A DNA stretch of 64,000 nucleotides from Zunongwangia sp. HGR-M22. GTDB lineage: Bacteria > Bacteroidota > Bacteroidia > Flavobacteriales > Flavobacteriaceae. This document shows positions 35,742 to 44,950 of this stretch, piece after piece (the stretch's first letter is position 1; every line of letters begins with the position of its first letter). Both the position numbers and the translations under genes were made by a program. The notes below the pieces were generated by a model. That model did no database searches. It had not been told where the DNA came from and saw only the letters and a program-made list of their open reading frames with translations. The stretch spans positions 2,813,001-2,877,000 of the forward strand of contig NZ_CP115159.1 in assembly GCF_027594425.1 (NCBI RefSeq), written 5' to 3'.

Positions 35742-38700
35742 TTAAAAAGTAACATTTAATCCAAAATTGTAAACTTTGGCTTGAGGATATTGTGCCAAAT
35801 TCCCAGTAAGCGATGTCCTTTCCGGATCGCCCCCTTCGAAATCTGTAATAGTCAAAAGATTATCTGCCGAGAAATAAACATTAATTCTTTTGGCATTTAA
35901 TGTTTGTAAAACACTACTTGGCAAATCGTACCCTATATTTATATTCTTCAATCTTAAATATGATGCATCTTTTAAATAAAAGGTCGAAGCTTTATAGCTA
36001 GCAACACCTGGGTAGCCAGCAATATATAAAGCTGGAAGAGCATTAGTTGGATTTTCTGGAGTCCATGCATTTCTCCATTCTTGTGTTGGTGCGGTTCCTT
36101 GCATATAAGGATCGACCCCCCAATTTTCTAATCTTGCCTTTATCCCCTTAACTCCCTGAAAGAAAGCACTGAAAGTAAAATTTTTATAGTTAGCATTAAA
36201 TCCAAAAGAATAAGTGAAATCAGGATACGCCCCATCTACTACTATTCTATCTTCTGCGTCTACTACTCCATCTCCATTTTGATCTTTCATTTTAAGATCT
36301 CCAGGTCTAGGATTCGCATTTAATTGATGAAAAGGAACATCCGGATTATTAATATCTTCTATTTGAAAAATGCCATCCCACTCATATAAGTAATGAGAAT
36401 CGTATGGAAGACCTTCTTCCCTAATTCTAGATCCGTAATTTGGCACCCGTATTTCTAGAAGCTCATTTCTAATCCTCGAGAATAAGAAGTTTGCATTATA
36501 ATTAAATTCTCCGATGCTATTTCTATGGGTAAGCTCCAGTTCAAAACCCTTATTTAGCATTTCTCCATCGTTAAGAGTTGGTTCATCTAAGCCAAGACTT
36601 GCCGGAACTGGCTGAAAAGCTAAAATATCGTAAGTGTGTTTTCTAAACCAATCAAATGTTATTCCTATCAAATTATTCTTAGACTGAAAATCAAGACCTA
36701 TATCTAAAACACTTGTAGATTCCCATTTAATCCCCTGATCTCTAAAAACCTCTAGAACAGCTCCTTGTTGCAGGGTTTCATTATCAAATGAATAATTGAC
36801 ATTATCGATTTCTAATACATCCTGATATAAGTAAGTTCCAATATCTTGATTTCCTAATGTACCATAAGAACTTCGAATCTTTAAAGTCTTGATCCAATCT
36901 GTATCTTTTAGAAATTTCTCTTTCGAAATCAACCATCCTGCCGAAAATGATGGAAAAAATCCCCATCTATTATCAGGCGAAACTTTTGAAGTACCATCGT
37001 ATCTAAAATTTGCTTCAAATAAATATTTACTATCAAAATCATAATTCAGCCTACCAAAAAACGATCGCATTGCCCATTCTGATGGATTTATCAATCCCGG
37101 TAAGCGCGGATGACTGAAAAACAGAGACTCTCTTTCTGAAGAATAACCAGACAATTCTTCCAAAGATGGAAGTACAGAATTGATTCTTCTTCCTCTTAGA
37201 CTTCTTATTTGATAAGAAATCTGCTCAAATCCAGCTAACAACTTAAATTTATGCAATTCATTAATTGATTTATCGTAAGTAAGAGTGCTGAATACTGTAG
37301 GACTAATCTCCTTAGCATACTGATCTGTAACACCTAAGATATCTGGACCATAAGTAGATTGTTTATAATCACCTGTTTCATCAATTTCCTGAAAAAGATA
37401 GGCGTTGTAATTTCGCTGATGCATCTTAAAAAATTCATCTACGTAATTCACGGCGAATGTGGTTGACCATACCAAATCCTCAAATGGTTTTACATTTACA
37501 AACGCTTGAGCATTTAAATTATATTCTTTAGTATATTTATCCCCCATCAAATAATATTCTTGAGGATTTCTATTTCTGCCCTCACTTTGATAAGCTCTGG
37601 AAACTGCTCTACCGCTTCCATCTGGTAGAAATGGACTGTAATTAGGCCCAGCAGCATAAATTGATAGCGCCATATTTGCTCCAGTGAAAGGTGGTTCTTT
37701 ACGATCTTTATAACTCATTTTAATACTGGTTCCAATATCAATTTTATCTGAAATCTTATTATTATAATTAAGTAGAGCATTGTAACGATCGAAATCATAA
37801 CCAGGAATCATTCCTTCCTGATCTAGGTAATTCAAGGAGATATTATAACTACTTTTTTCTGCCCCCCCAGATATTGATAGGCTGTGATTGATTAAAGCTG
37901 CGGAATTGAAATAATAATCTAAATAATCAAAATTTGGATATTGAGGATCATTATCGGCATTTCGATAAGCTATAATATCACTTTCTGGATACCTAAAAGC
38001 AACTCCAGATCTCTCGGCAGCTTGATTATACATTTCCATATAATCCGCAGAGTTGGTAATTAAATCAGGAAGAGCTGTCGGAGTTTGAATTGCATAATTC
38101 ATTCTGTATGAAAATTCAGTTTTACCCTTTTTCCCAGATTTTGTAGTAACAAGAATTACCCCATTCGCTGCTCGAGCACCATAAATTGAAGCAGAAGCCG
38201 CATCTTTCAATACAGTAATATTTTCAATATCATTTGGTGACAAATTGTTCAATGATCCTGTTACACCATCAATTAAAACTAATGGAGCTGTACTTCCTCC
38301 AAAAGAGCCTCTACCGCGAATTAGAAATTCTGGATTATCTCTTCCAGGTTCCGCACTAGATTGGGTAACTTGCAGTCCTGTCACCCTTCCCTGGATTAAA
38401 TTTCCTGCATTTGGAGCAGGTCTTTCATTTAATGTCTCTCCAGAAACCGATCCAACAGCTCCAGTAAGATTCTCCTTTTTCTGAGAGCCATATCCAACAA
38501 TTACAACTTCCTCCAGACTGGCCTGATCTGATGCCATAACAATATCATAGTTTTGATTTTCTTTTACCAGCTTCTCAATCGTTTTCGTTCCTACAAAAGA
38601 AAAGATCAAAACTTGTCCTTCACTAGCATCGATACTAAAATTACCATCAAAATCAGATTGGGTTCCGTCGTTTGTTCCCTTTATCATAATATTTACTCCA

Positions 38701-38822
38701 GGTAGGGGCACATTATTTTCATCTGTAATTGTACCAGTAATTTTTGAAGTTTGTCCATAAGTTACCAGAGAAATAATAAAAAAGATAAACAGAGAATATA
38801 TTTTTATTCTAAAGTTTGACAT
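35742..38822 (-). CDS. SusC-like TonB-dependent outer-membrane oligosaccharide transporter
   Basis: This 1026-residue protein has a signal peptide (to about LVTYGQ), a carboxypeptidase-regulatory-like domain (DENNVPLPGVNIMIKGTNDG), the TonB-box region SLEEVVIVGYG, a plug with FLIRGRGSFGG and VLKDAASASIYGARAANGVI, and a barrel ending in VYNFGLNVTF. It imports oligosaccharides across the outer membrane. It heads a SusC/SusD unit whose promoter carries a CAGGAT operator with two perfect half-sites, 77 bases upstream. The region encoding residues about 20-110 is a close copy of the same region in the SusC at 31032-34031. Confidence 0.95.
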   Translation of the reverse strand: MSNFRIKIYSLFIFFIISLVTYGQTSKITGTITDENNVPLPGVNIMIKGTNDGTQSDFDGNFSIDASEGQVLIFSFVGTKTIEKLVKENQNYDIVMASDQASLEEVVIVGYGSQKKENLTGAVGSVSGETLNERPAPNAGNLIQGRVTGLQVTQSSAEPGRDNPEFLIRGRGSFGGSTAPLVLIDGVTGSLNNLSPNDIENITVLKDAASASIYGARAANGVILVTTKSGKKGKTEFSYRMNYAIQTPTALPDLITNSADYMEMYNQAAERSGVAFRYPESDIIAYRNADNDPQYPNFDYLDYYFNSAALINHSLSISGGAEKSSYNISLNYLDQEGMIPGYDFDRYNALLNYNNKISDKIDIGTSIKMSYKDRKEPPFTGANMALSIYAAGPNYSPFLPDGSGRAVSRAYQSEGRNRNPQEYYLMGDKYTKEYNLNAQAFVNVKPFEDLVWSTTFAVNYVDEFFKMHQRNYNAYLFQEIDETGDYKQSTYGPDILGVTDQYAKEISPTVFSTLTYDKSINELHKFKLLAGFEQISYQIRSLRGRRINSVLPSLEELSGYSSERESLFFSHPRLPGLINPSEWAMRSFFGRLNYDFDSKYLFEANFRYDGTSKVSPDNRWGFFPSFSAGWLISKEKFLKDTDWIKTLKIRSSYGTLGNQDIGTYLYQDVLEIDNVNYSFDNETLQQGAVLEVFRDQGIKWESTSVLDIGLDFQSKNNLIGITFDWFRKHTYDILAFQPVPASLGLDEPTLNDGEMLNKGFELELTHRNSIGEFNYNANFLFSRIRNELLEIRVPNYGSRIREEGLPYDSHYLYEWDGIFQIEDINNPDVPFHQLNANPRPGDLKMKDQNGDGVVDAEDRIVVDGAYPDFTYSFGFNANYKNFTFSAFFQGVKGIKARLENWGVDPYMQGTAPTQEWRNAWTPENPTNALPALYIAGYPGVASYKASTFYLKDASYLRLKNINIGYDLPSSVLQTLNAKRINVYFSADNLLTITDFEGGDPERTSLTGNLAQYPQAKVYNFGLNVTF
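38494..38737 (-). repeat. Direct repeat, copy 2: SusC N-terminal domain coding segment
   Basis: This is the partner of the segment at 33703-33946. The shared stretch covers the extension domain and TonB-box region; the transporter barrels beyond it are not close copies. Confidence 0.7.
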
Positions 38823-38869
38823 GATCTTTTTAGATTAGTTAAAAAAAATAAAAACTTCTAAAGGTTTCT

Positions 38870-38914
38870 TAAATTTATTAACTAATGAATAGGAAAGTAT
38901 CCTGTCGCATCCTG
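38870..38914 (-). promoter_or_regulatory. Promoter with shared CAGGAT-type operator (SusC/SusD unit)
   Basis: The coding-strand box CAGGATGCGACAGGAT (38899-38914) consists of two perfect CAGGAT half-sites with a 10-base period, the clearest direct repeat of the set. It is followed after exactly 21 bases by TAAATTTA (38870-38877), a 5-of-6 match to TAnnTTTG. It starts 77 bases upstream of the ATG, giving a longer leader than at the other sites. Confidence 0.72.
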
Positions 38915-39064
38915 TTTTTAAAAAGATATCTAAAATTTCACATCAGAAATTATCATATTCTAAGTTCTTTGAAATTTTTTCAAAATTATAATGCCACTGA
39001 TTTAAAAGGAATAACTATTAAGGATATAAATTTAATAAATATCTAAAAATTAGAGCACTTGCTT

Positions 39065-39093
39065 TAAATAAAAACCTTCTTGATATAAAGAAG
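39065..39093 (-). terminator. Intrinsic terminator after the GH28 gene
   Basis: On the coding strand the hairpin CTTCTT-TATATC-AAGAAG (39076-39093) is followed by GTTTTTATTT. It lies about 15 bases beyond the GH28 stop and ahead of the next SusC promoter, so it marks an operon end. The remainder of this 285-base gap (38915-39064) is AT-rich and I see nothing else in it. Confidence 0.7.
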
Positions 39094-39107
39094 CGTCAAC
39101 CATACAT

Positions 39108-40694
39108 CTAATTATGAACAAATGGAATATTTGTATTTTTAAAATAAATGTTCTCGGTAAGATTACCCTCTCTTTTAATCTTTAAAGTATCCCCAGAAAC
39201 GTTAAATATCGCATCTTTAAAACTGATGTTTCTAGCATCCAGAAACACCATTAAAGAATCCTTACTGGTAATATTTATATTATTGAAAACCAGTTGATCT
39301 GCATCATTTACGATAAAAAGCTCATCGCTTTTCTTAACTTCTATATTTTTCATTTGCAGATTAGTCATTGGTGATTCTGGTATCCCGTATAATTTTAAAA
39401 ATGTTTTTGCTTTTTCAACTAAAATATCTTCTATAAAAATATCTCTGAATGTTGGAGTTAATATATTAACTTCTAGCACTGGTTTTCTCTTAGCCAGATC
39501 TCCAACGTACATTGGCTGGCCGAGCATATCCCATTTAAAAGCAGTACCGTGTAGGTTCATTCTTAACCTTTTATAATACAAATTTTCTCCTCCTCCACCT
39601 CGTGGTCTACGAGTTTTAAATCGAATTCCTACTCCTGTGTTATCAAAAACACAATCGTGAATATAAAGATTTCTAATCGTTCCTGCGGTTTCACTTCCTA
39701 TTGTTATTGCACCATGTCCTTTTTTGGCCAAACAATATCTTACAACCACATTTTCCGTGGGTTTATCTACTCTTATACCATCTTCTCCTCTACCTGCTTT
39801 CATTGTAAAACAATCATCGCCACTATTTAGTGTAGAATATTCAATAAGAACATTTCTTGAAGATTCAATATCAATTCCATCTCCTCTTGGAATCCCAACC
39901 GAATTAACGGTTACGCCCCTTATAATAACACCGTCACAATATACCGGAACAATATTCCAAAATGCTGTCCTTTCTAAGGTAATTCCTTCGATATAAACAT
40001 TTTTGCAATTTGTTGGAGAAATTAACATGGGTAAAAAAATAGGTTCGTTATTATAACCTTCATAAATTCTATCTTCAACAGGTTTCTCTATAGCTACAAA
40101 TTTTTCCGTAACATCCTCGGTCATCATTTGACTTCTTACAGGTCCCTCTTCAGGACCATAAATAGTTCCTCTACCTGTTACCGCTATATTCTCCTGATTG
40201 AGTGCATAGATACAAGCTCCTAGAGACATTACCTCTACCCCTTCATGACGAGTGAAAACCGCGGGTCTGTAATCTTCCAATTGTCCAGAAAAATATAGTT
40301 CTGCTCCATCTTCTAAATGCAGATTTATATTACTTTTTAATGAGATTCTGCCAGTTTTCCATTTACCTTTAGGAATAATAACTTTACCACCTCCAATTGC
40401 GCTTAAGTCATCTATAGATTTCTGAATTATTTCTGTAATTTTTTCTTTTTGTTTTGCTCCCTTTTCCAAAATATTGATCGTATGATCAGCAAAAACCGGT
40501 TTCTGAAATTTTGGCATTTTAAAAGGAGCTTCAATTGCAGCTATAGTGTCTGGAAGGTTTGCTGCTCCAACTTCATCTATAGTCGGCAGGCTATCCAAAT
40601 TATAAAATTTTTCTTTCTCTAATGCTAATTTCTTTGATTCTTTTTTGCAAGAAACTATTATTAAAAAAGAAAGTATGTAAAAAAGGTATTTCAT
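39108..40694 (-). CDS. GH28 polygalacturonase-family lipoprotein
   Basis: I choose the ATG at 40694 because MKYLFYILSFLIIVSCKKE is a classic lipoprotein signal; in-frame ATGs also exist at 40703 and 40715. The 528-residue parallel beta-helix shows all four GH28 blocks: GDGIDIES, SGDDC (Asp293-Asp294), KKGHGAITIGSE (His327) and IRFKTRRP. GH28 hydrolyses alpha-1,4-galacturonan or the rhamnogalacturonan backbone, endo or exo; members of rhamnogalacturonan-II loci trim the galacturonan. It closes the operon with the FucI-like isomerase, symporter and aldolase. A terminator hairpin follows its stop. Confidence 0.88.
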   Translation of the reverse strand: MKYLFYILSFLIIVSCKKESKKLALEKEKFYNLDSLPTIDEVGAANLPDTIAAIEAPFKMPKFQKPVFADHTINILEKGAKQKEKITEIIQKSIDDLSAIGGGKVIIPKGKWKTGRISLKSNINLHLEDGAELYFSGQLEDYRPAVFTRHEGVEVMSLGACIYALNQENIAVTGRGTIYGPEEGPVRSQMMTEDVTEKFVAIEKPVEDRIYEGYNNEPIFLPMLISPTNCKNVYIEGITLERTAFWNIVPVYCDGVIIRGVTVNSVGIPRGDGIDIESSRNVLIEYSTLNSGDDCFTMKAGRGEDGIRVDKPTENVVVRYCLAKKGHGAITIGSETAGTIRNLYIHDCVFDNTGVGIRFKTRRPRGGGGENLYYKRLRMNLHGTAFKWDMLGQPMYVGDLAKRKPVLEVNILTPTFRDIFIEDILVEKAKTFLKLYGIPESPMTNLQMKNIEVKKSDELFIVNDADQLVFNNINITSKDSLMVFLDARNISFKDAIFNVSGDTLKIKREGNLTENIYFKNTNIPFVHN

Positions 40695-40721
40695 TAAATA
40701 TCTCATCAATAACACTTTATA

Positions 40722-42431
40722 TTATTTTCCTGCCAGCTTTGTTTTGGCTAGATCTTCTCCTCCATTCAGAAGATAAACTAAAGGTAATGGCCTATCTTTT
40801 CCTTCTATAAATTGCGGTCGCGCCGCCCATGGCGTTAGTGAGATAACATTCACAAAATCCATCCAGTACTGCAATCTGGCAGGTCTCAAATCCCATGTCA
40901 TATGAAAATGATTTGCAGGAGCATACTGTTTATATTCTATCATTGAAGCATATTTGGGAATTACAAAAGTGTGTGGCCAGGTTGGATTAGCTCCATCACA
41001 AACTTTTTGAGCGACTTCTGCTGGAAGCTCTACTGTTTCCGCTTCATCCCAGAGCATTGAGAACATTCCGCTCAAAGATGAATAGGATAGTCTCGCAGCT
41101 ACACCTTTAATCTCTCCTGGAGATTTAAAATGAACCGAATTACCTAAATAGAAAAAGTAATCTACTGCTTTTGGGAACTGGATTTTATTCATAATTTCCT
41201 TTTCTGAAGCACCAGGCGCAGCAGCCCAATTAAACGATGCAGAACCGGAATTAACACCATCAACAAATCCTTTTTCTATCCACTTTTTATTTTTAAGATC
41301 TTTGATTCCATGATCTTTAGCTAGCGCCGCTGCGTCTTCTTTTTCATATACTTTTCTGAAATCCATAAATAATGGAGGGTTACCACCAGAGAGCCAGGTC
41401 ATAAAAAGCTGCGTTAAAAGCCCTTGGACATCGGCTTCAGTTGCAAAAGGGATTACTTTTTTCTCCCCATTATGATCGAAGGTAGAATTAAATAAAGATT
41501 CCATAATATCGGCTACAGGCAATTGAATCCCCCGATCATCAGACCCCCATTCTAATTGGCTCATAAAACCACCACCAACGGCATCGAGATCCTTTATAAT
41601 ATCTCTCACGATTAGGTATAATGCAAGACTTTTTTCCAATAATTCTTCATCCTTTTCTGTAGGGAGTTCAATCTTTTCCTTTCCGTGTGAATAAAGCCAG
41701 TTTTTTAGTTTTTCAACTTCTTTTTTATCGTAGGATTGTTTTTGAAGCATATCCGACAAAAGCTTCATATCCAGTCTGGTGATTTCAATTCCAAATCGAT
41801 TTCTGGTTTCCATTACATGAGGTAGCGCTGTTTCCATCCCCATAGAATCATGACCAAAAATCACGATTCTTCTTCCTTTTAGACCTTGAAAAGTTATTGC
41901 TGCGTAACACCAATCTATCAATGAAACTAAAGTTTCAGCAATCATTTTAGGGTTTTGCCCTTTATCAGGCCATGCACCTATATTAATATGAGATAGTTTA
42001 CCGTATTGTGCAATTGCTCCATTAGTGGCATGAGTATATACAACTCCTGGACGAGCAGCTGAATTTCCAGTAGTAAAATTAATTGGAATGTCCTTAGGAA
42101 AATGAGATAATAATGAAATTGTAGTTAGTTGAGGAAACGACCACGTATCTGGTATGCACACTAAAATATTAACACCAGCCTGTAAGAACTGCTTAGCTAC
42201 CATATCGGCCTGGGGCTCAAGATCAACTAATATATCTGAATAAACGACTTCTACTTCATTACCGCATGGAAGTTTTATAGCACCCGAAAGTTGTTCTGCC
42301 GTGTTTCTCACCAAATTTTTACATCGGTTGCGACTGTTTTCATCTATTCTTGGATCGCAAGGCGCAAAAATTCCTATTACAGCCTTAGACGTATTTTGAT
42401 TTATTTCCTTAGATAGCAATCTGGCACTCAT
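40722..42431 (-). CDS. L-fucose isomerase (FucI)-family sugar isomerase
   Basis: This is a 569-residue cytosolic protein, close to the 591 residues of E. coli FucI. Metal/catalytic positions are conserved: Glu332 in FATEADVQG and Asp357 in PPLFMDFRKV, 25 residues apart, corresponding to Glu337 and Asp361 of FucI. A histidine in ANHFHMTWDL corresponds to His528. The family interconverts aldoses and ketoses such as L-fucose/L-fuculose or D-arabinose/D-ribulose. No FucK or FucA accompanies it; it sits between a symporter and a GH28, downstream of a DapA-type aldolase. Fucose or O-methyl-fucose from rhamnogalacturonan-II is a reasonable guess, but some homologues in such operons may act on other sugars. 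Confidence 0.82.
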   Translation of the reverse strand: MSARLLSKEINQNTSKAVIGIFAPCDPRIDENSRNRCKNLVRNTAEQLSGAIKLPCGNEVEVVYSDILVDLEPQADMVAKQFLQAGVNILVCIPDTWSFPQLTTISLLSHFPKDIPINFTTGNSAARPGVVYTHATNGAIAQYGKLSHINIGAWPDKGQNPKMIAETLVSLIDWCYAAITFQGLKGRRIVIFGHDSMGMETALPHVMETRNRFGIEITRLDMKLLSDMLQKQSYDKKEVEKLKNWLYSHGKEKIELPTEKDEELLEKSLALYLIVRDIIKDLDAVGGGFMSQLEWGSDDRGIQLPVADIMESLFNSTFDHNGEKKVIPFATEADVQGLLTQLFMTWLSGGNPPLFMDFRKVYEKEDAAALAKDHGIKDLKNKKWIEKGFVDGVNSGSASFNWAAAPGASEKEIMNKIQFPKAVDYFFYLGNSVHFKSPGEIKGVAARLSYSSLSGMFSMLWDEAETVELPAEVAQKVCDGANPTWPHTFVIPKYASMIEYKQYAPANHFHMTWDLRPARLQYWMDFVNVISLTPWAARPQFIEGKDRPLPLVYLLNGGEDLAKTKLAGK

Positions 42432-42441
42432 AGTTAAAATT

Positions 42442-43938
42442 TTAGATTAGACGCTTATTTTTTCGTAAAAGTATATTCAATAAAAAACCGCTTAAAAATA
42501 TTACCATTGTTCCAATGACTATAGTTAGGTTGGTATGTAAAGGATTTTTAAAAGCCAGCCATTTTCCAGACGTGATTAATAAGGGTGTAAGACTCATCCA
42601 TCCTACAACCAAAATACCTAGAATAACGGCAATTGCAGCCTCGGTTTGTTTTATTTTATTAGATACAAAACCTAATAAAAAAAGGCCAAGCACTCCACCA
42701 CTAAATACTGAGGATAATGCCCACCAGGTGTCTAGAGCACTTTTCACTGAAGTCATAGCAAGTGAAACTATTATACTTATAGACCCCATGACAATCCCCG
42801 AAATAGCCAAAATTCGAAATTCAGCTTTACTAGAAAAAAACTTATTTTTTCGTTTGAAAAAATCGGTTAAAATAACTGTAGAACTACTATTTATACTGGT
42901 GGAAATTGTGCTCATGCCAGCTGCGAAAATAGAAGCTATTAGTAATCCCGTTACCCCTTTTGGAAGTTCCGATACTATAAAATAAGGGAAAATTTTATCG
43001 GCTTCAGCAATATCCATAAGTGTTTCAGGAAGCAGCTCTGGATTAATTTTATAATAAGCATAAAGTGCTGTGCCGATCATGAAGAATAATAGCGAGACTG
43101 GTATATAAAGTAAACTTCCAAACCAAGTAGATTTTTTGGCTTCTTTTTCTGTTTTCGCACTCATATAACGCTGAACGTAATTTTGATCTATCCCGAAATT
43201 TTGAAGATTTATAAAAATCCCATAAATAAGAATTACCCAAAACGTAGATTCTTTAAAATTTAGGTCTAAGCTTCCCAGGCTAAATTTGTTGTTTTCCTGA
43301 CTTATTTGAATAATTTGTTCAGCTCCATTAGGCACAGAAATAATAATTATTATTAAGCAGGCTAAAGCTCCTGAAATAAGAACAATTCCCTGAATTGCAT
43401 CCGTCCAGATTACAGCTTCTATTCCTCCCATAGCTGCATAGATTATCACAAATACTCCTGTACCAATAATAATAGTGTTAATGTCCCAACCTAATAAGGC
43501 GTTAGCTGGTAAAGCTAATAAATATAAAATGGTGCCCATTCGAGCAAGTTGGGTTAATAAATAACATATAGAAGCGTAATTTCTTGCCCACGAGCCAAAT
43601 CTTTCTTCTAGGTAATAATAAGCAGACTGACTATTGATTTTCCTATAAAGGGGTACAAAAAACTTAACCGCAAAAAATGCAGCTATGGGAATAGAAAGAC
43701 TGAATACAAAACTATTCCAATTACTTAAATAAGCTTTGCCTGGTAATGCTAAGAAACTAATACTACTTACAAACGTAGCAAAAATAGACATTCCTATTGC
43801 CCAAGACGGTATTCGCTGACCTCCAGTCATATAATCTTTTGTCGTTCTATTCTTTTTAAAATAAAATGATATTCCAAAAAATAGAATTGCGAGCAGATAA
43901 AGTGTAAATACCAGGAGGTCAACGATAGGTAATCCCAT
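42442..43938 (-). CDS. Sodium/solute symporter (SSS family)
   Basis: This is a 498-residue inner-membrane protein with about 13 hydrophobic helices and SSS landmarks: SIFATFVSSISFLALPGKAY, YYLEERFGSWARNYAS, GGIEAVIWTDAIQGIVL, and SIFAAGMSTISTSINSSSTVI, which carries the Na+-site serines. It resembles the sialic-acid/sugar-acid branch. It overlaps the DapA-type aldolase gene by one base, and a symporter coupled to a DapA/NanA-type lyase recalls NanT-NanA arrangements. It probably imports a sugar or sugar acid that the aldolase or the FucI-type isomerase handles (inference). Confidence 0.88.
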   Translation of the reverse strand: MGLPIVDLLVFTLYLLAILFFGISFYFKKNRTTKDYMTGGQRIPSWAIGMSIFATFVSSISFLALPGKAYLSNWNSFVFSLSIPIAAFFAVKFFVPLYRKINSQSAYYYLEERFGSWARNYASICYLLTQLARMGTILYLLALPANALLGWDINTIIIGTGVFVIIYAAMGGIEAVIWTDAIQGIVLISGALACLIIIIISVPNGAEQIIQISQENNKFSLGSLDLNFKESTFWVILIYGIFINLQNFGIDQNYVQRYMSAKTEKEAKKSTWFGSLLYIPVSLLFFMIGTALYAYYKINPELLPETLMDIAEADKIFPYFIVSELPKGVTGLLIASIFAAGMSTISTSINSSSTVILTDFFKRKNKFFSSKAEFRILAISGIVMGSISIIVSLAMTSVKSALDTWWALSSVFSGGVLGLFLLGFVSNKIKQTEAAIAVILGILVVGWMSLTPLLITSGKWLAFKNPLHTNLTIVIGTMVIFLSGFLLNILLRKNKRLI

Positions 43939-44861
43939 TATCGAAGTTTCTTTTGAATTTTATGCAAAATACCTTGAAGTTGATCTTTTTCCTGTTGGTT
44001 AAACCTATGCAATGGTGAAGACATGAAGTCACTACATATTCCCATAAGATTTAAAGCGCATTTCAATCCTTTTAAATAGCTAGAGCCATATTTTCCTAGA
44101 GAGTAGACTTCTGCAGAAATTTCCATTACTAGCTCGTGTAAATTCCTAACAGTTTCGATGTCTCCAGCTACCGCTGCACTATATAATTCAACATAAAGTC
44201 TAGGGAACATATTAGCACCACCATTTACACCACCAGCTCCTCCCAACATAACGGTTTCAGCTGTAACTTCTTCCGGCCCTACAAATAATGCAAAGTTTTT
44301 TTGATCTTTCATTTTATGTAAAAGCTTATTGAAATATGCAGTATTGCCTGAACTGTCCTTTAAGCCTATAATTTTTTCATGCCTGGAAAGATAACTTACT
44401 GTATCTGGTTCTATATTTATCTTTGTATGTGAAGGCATGTTGTACAAAAACAGAGGTAATGGCAATCTATCAGCTAGATATTCGTAATACTCAATTAATT
44501 CCGGCTGGCCGAGGCTAAAATAGTAAGGAGGAGCGGCGACTAAGGCAGAAGCACAGCACTGTTTAGCGGTTTCGGCCAATTTAAGACTTTCAGAAACCGC
44601 TGTATCTGTAATACCAACTAAAACAGGAACACGACTTTTCACGATATCGCAGGTCTCTTCTATTAATCGATGTCTTAATGCATATGGCAAACTTGCGCTT
44701 TCCCCCGTAGTACCCAATATAAATAATCCATGGACCCCACCTTTAAGAATATGTTCTATTAAATTTTTAAGACCTTTTAGATCGAGCTCGCTCTCATTAT
44801 TTAAAGGTGTGATCATGGGAGGTATAATACCTCTAAATTGATTTTCTGTATTGTTAGTCAT
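43938..44861 (-). CDS. DapA/NanA-superfamily keto-acid aldolase
   Basis: This 307-residue TIM-barrel protein opens with GIIPPMITPLN and has the LFILGTTGES phosphate/carboxylate-binding motif. The conserved Tyr is in FLYNMPSHT, and the Schiff-base lysine is Lys168 in IIGLKDSSG. The family contains dihydrodipicolinate synthase, N-acetylneuraminate lyase and 2-keto-3-deoxy-sugar-acid aldolases. The catabolic operon (symporter, isomerase, GH28) argues against lysine biosynthesis and for cleavage or dehydration of a keto-deoxy acid. It heads the operon, and the CAGGAT promoter lies 58 bases upstream. Confidence 0.85.
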   Translation of the reverse strand: MTNNTENQFRGIIPPMITPLNNESELDLKGLKNLIEHILKGGVHGLFILGTTGESASLPYALRHRLIEETCDIVKSRVPVLVGITDTAVSESLKLAETAKQCCASALVAAPPYYFSLGQPELIEYYEYLADRLPLPLFLYNMPSHTKINIEPDTVSYLSRHEKIIGLKDSSGNTAYFNKLLHKMKDQKNFALFVGPEEVTAETVMLGGAGGVNGGANMFPRLYVELYSAAVAGDIETVRNLHELVMEISAEVYSLGKYGSSYLKGLKCALNLMGICSDFMSSPLHRFNQQEKDQLQGILHKIQKKLR

Positions 44862-44889
44862 GTGCTCAAAAAGATATGTAGGTTTCTCT

Positions 44890-44934
44890 CAAAAATATTA
44901 TCTTAAAAGAAATAAACCATCCTGTACCGTCTTG
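44890..44934 (-). promoter_or_regulatory. Promoter with shared CAGGAT-type operator (aldolase/symporter/isomerase operon)
   Basis: The coding-strand box CAAGACGGTACAGGAT (44919-44934) is followed after exactly 21 bases by TATTTTTG (44890-44897), a perfect match to the Bacteroidota -7 consensus TAnnTTTG. It is the best promoter of the set and anchors the interpretation of the others. The box starts 58 bases upstream of the ATG at 44861. Confidence 0.78.
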
Positions 44935-44950
44935 GAGCTATAACTAAAGA

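Noticed and set aside
42515-42985. 156-codon open frame on the plus strand
   Set aside because: It lies wholly inside the symporter gene on the other strand; no promoter and no recognisable protein features. It is a shadow of the membrane-protein codons.
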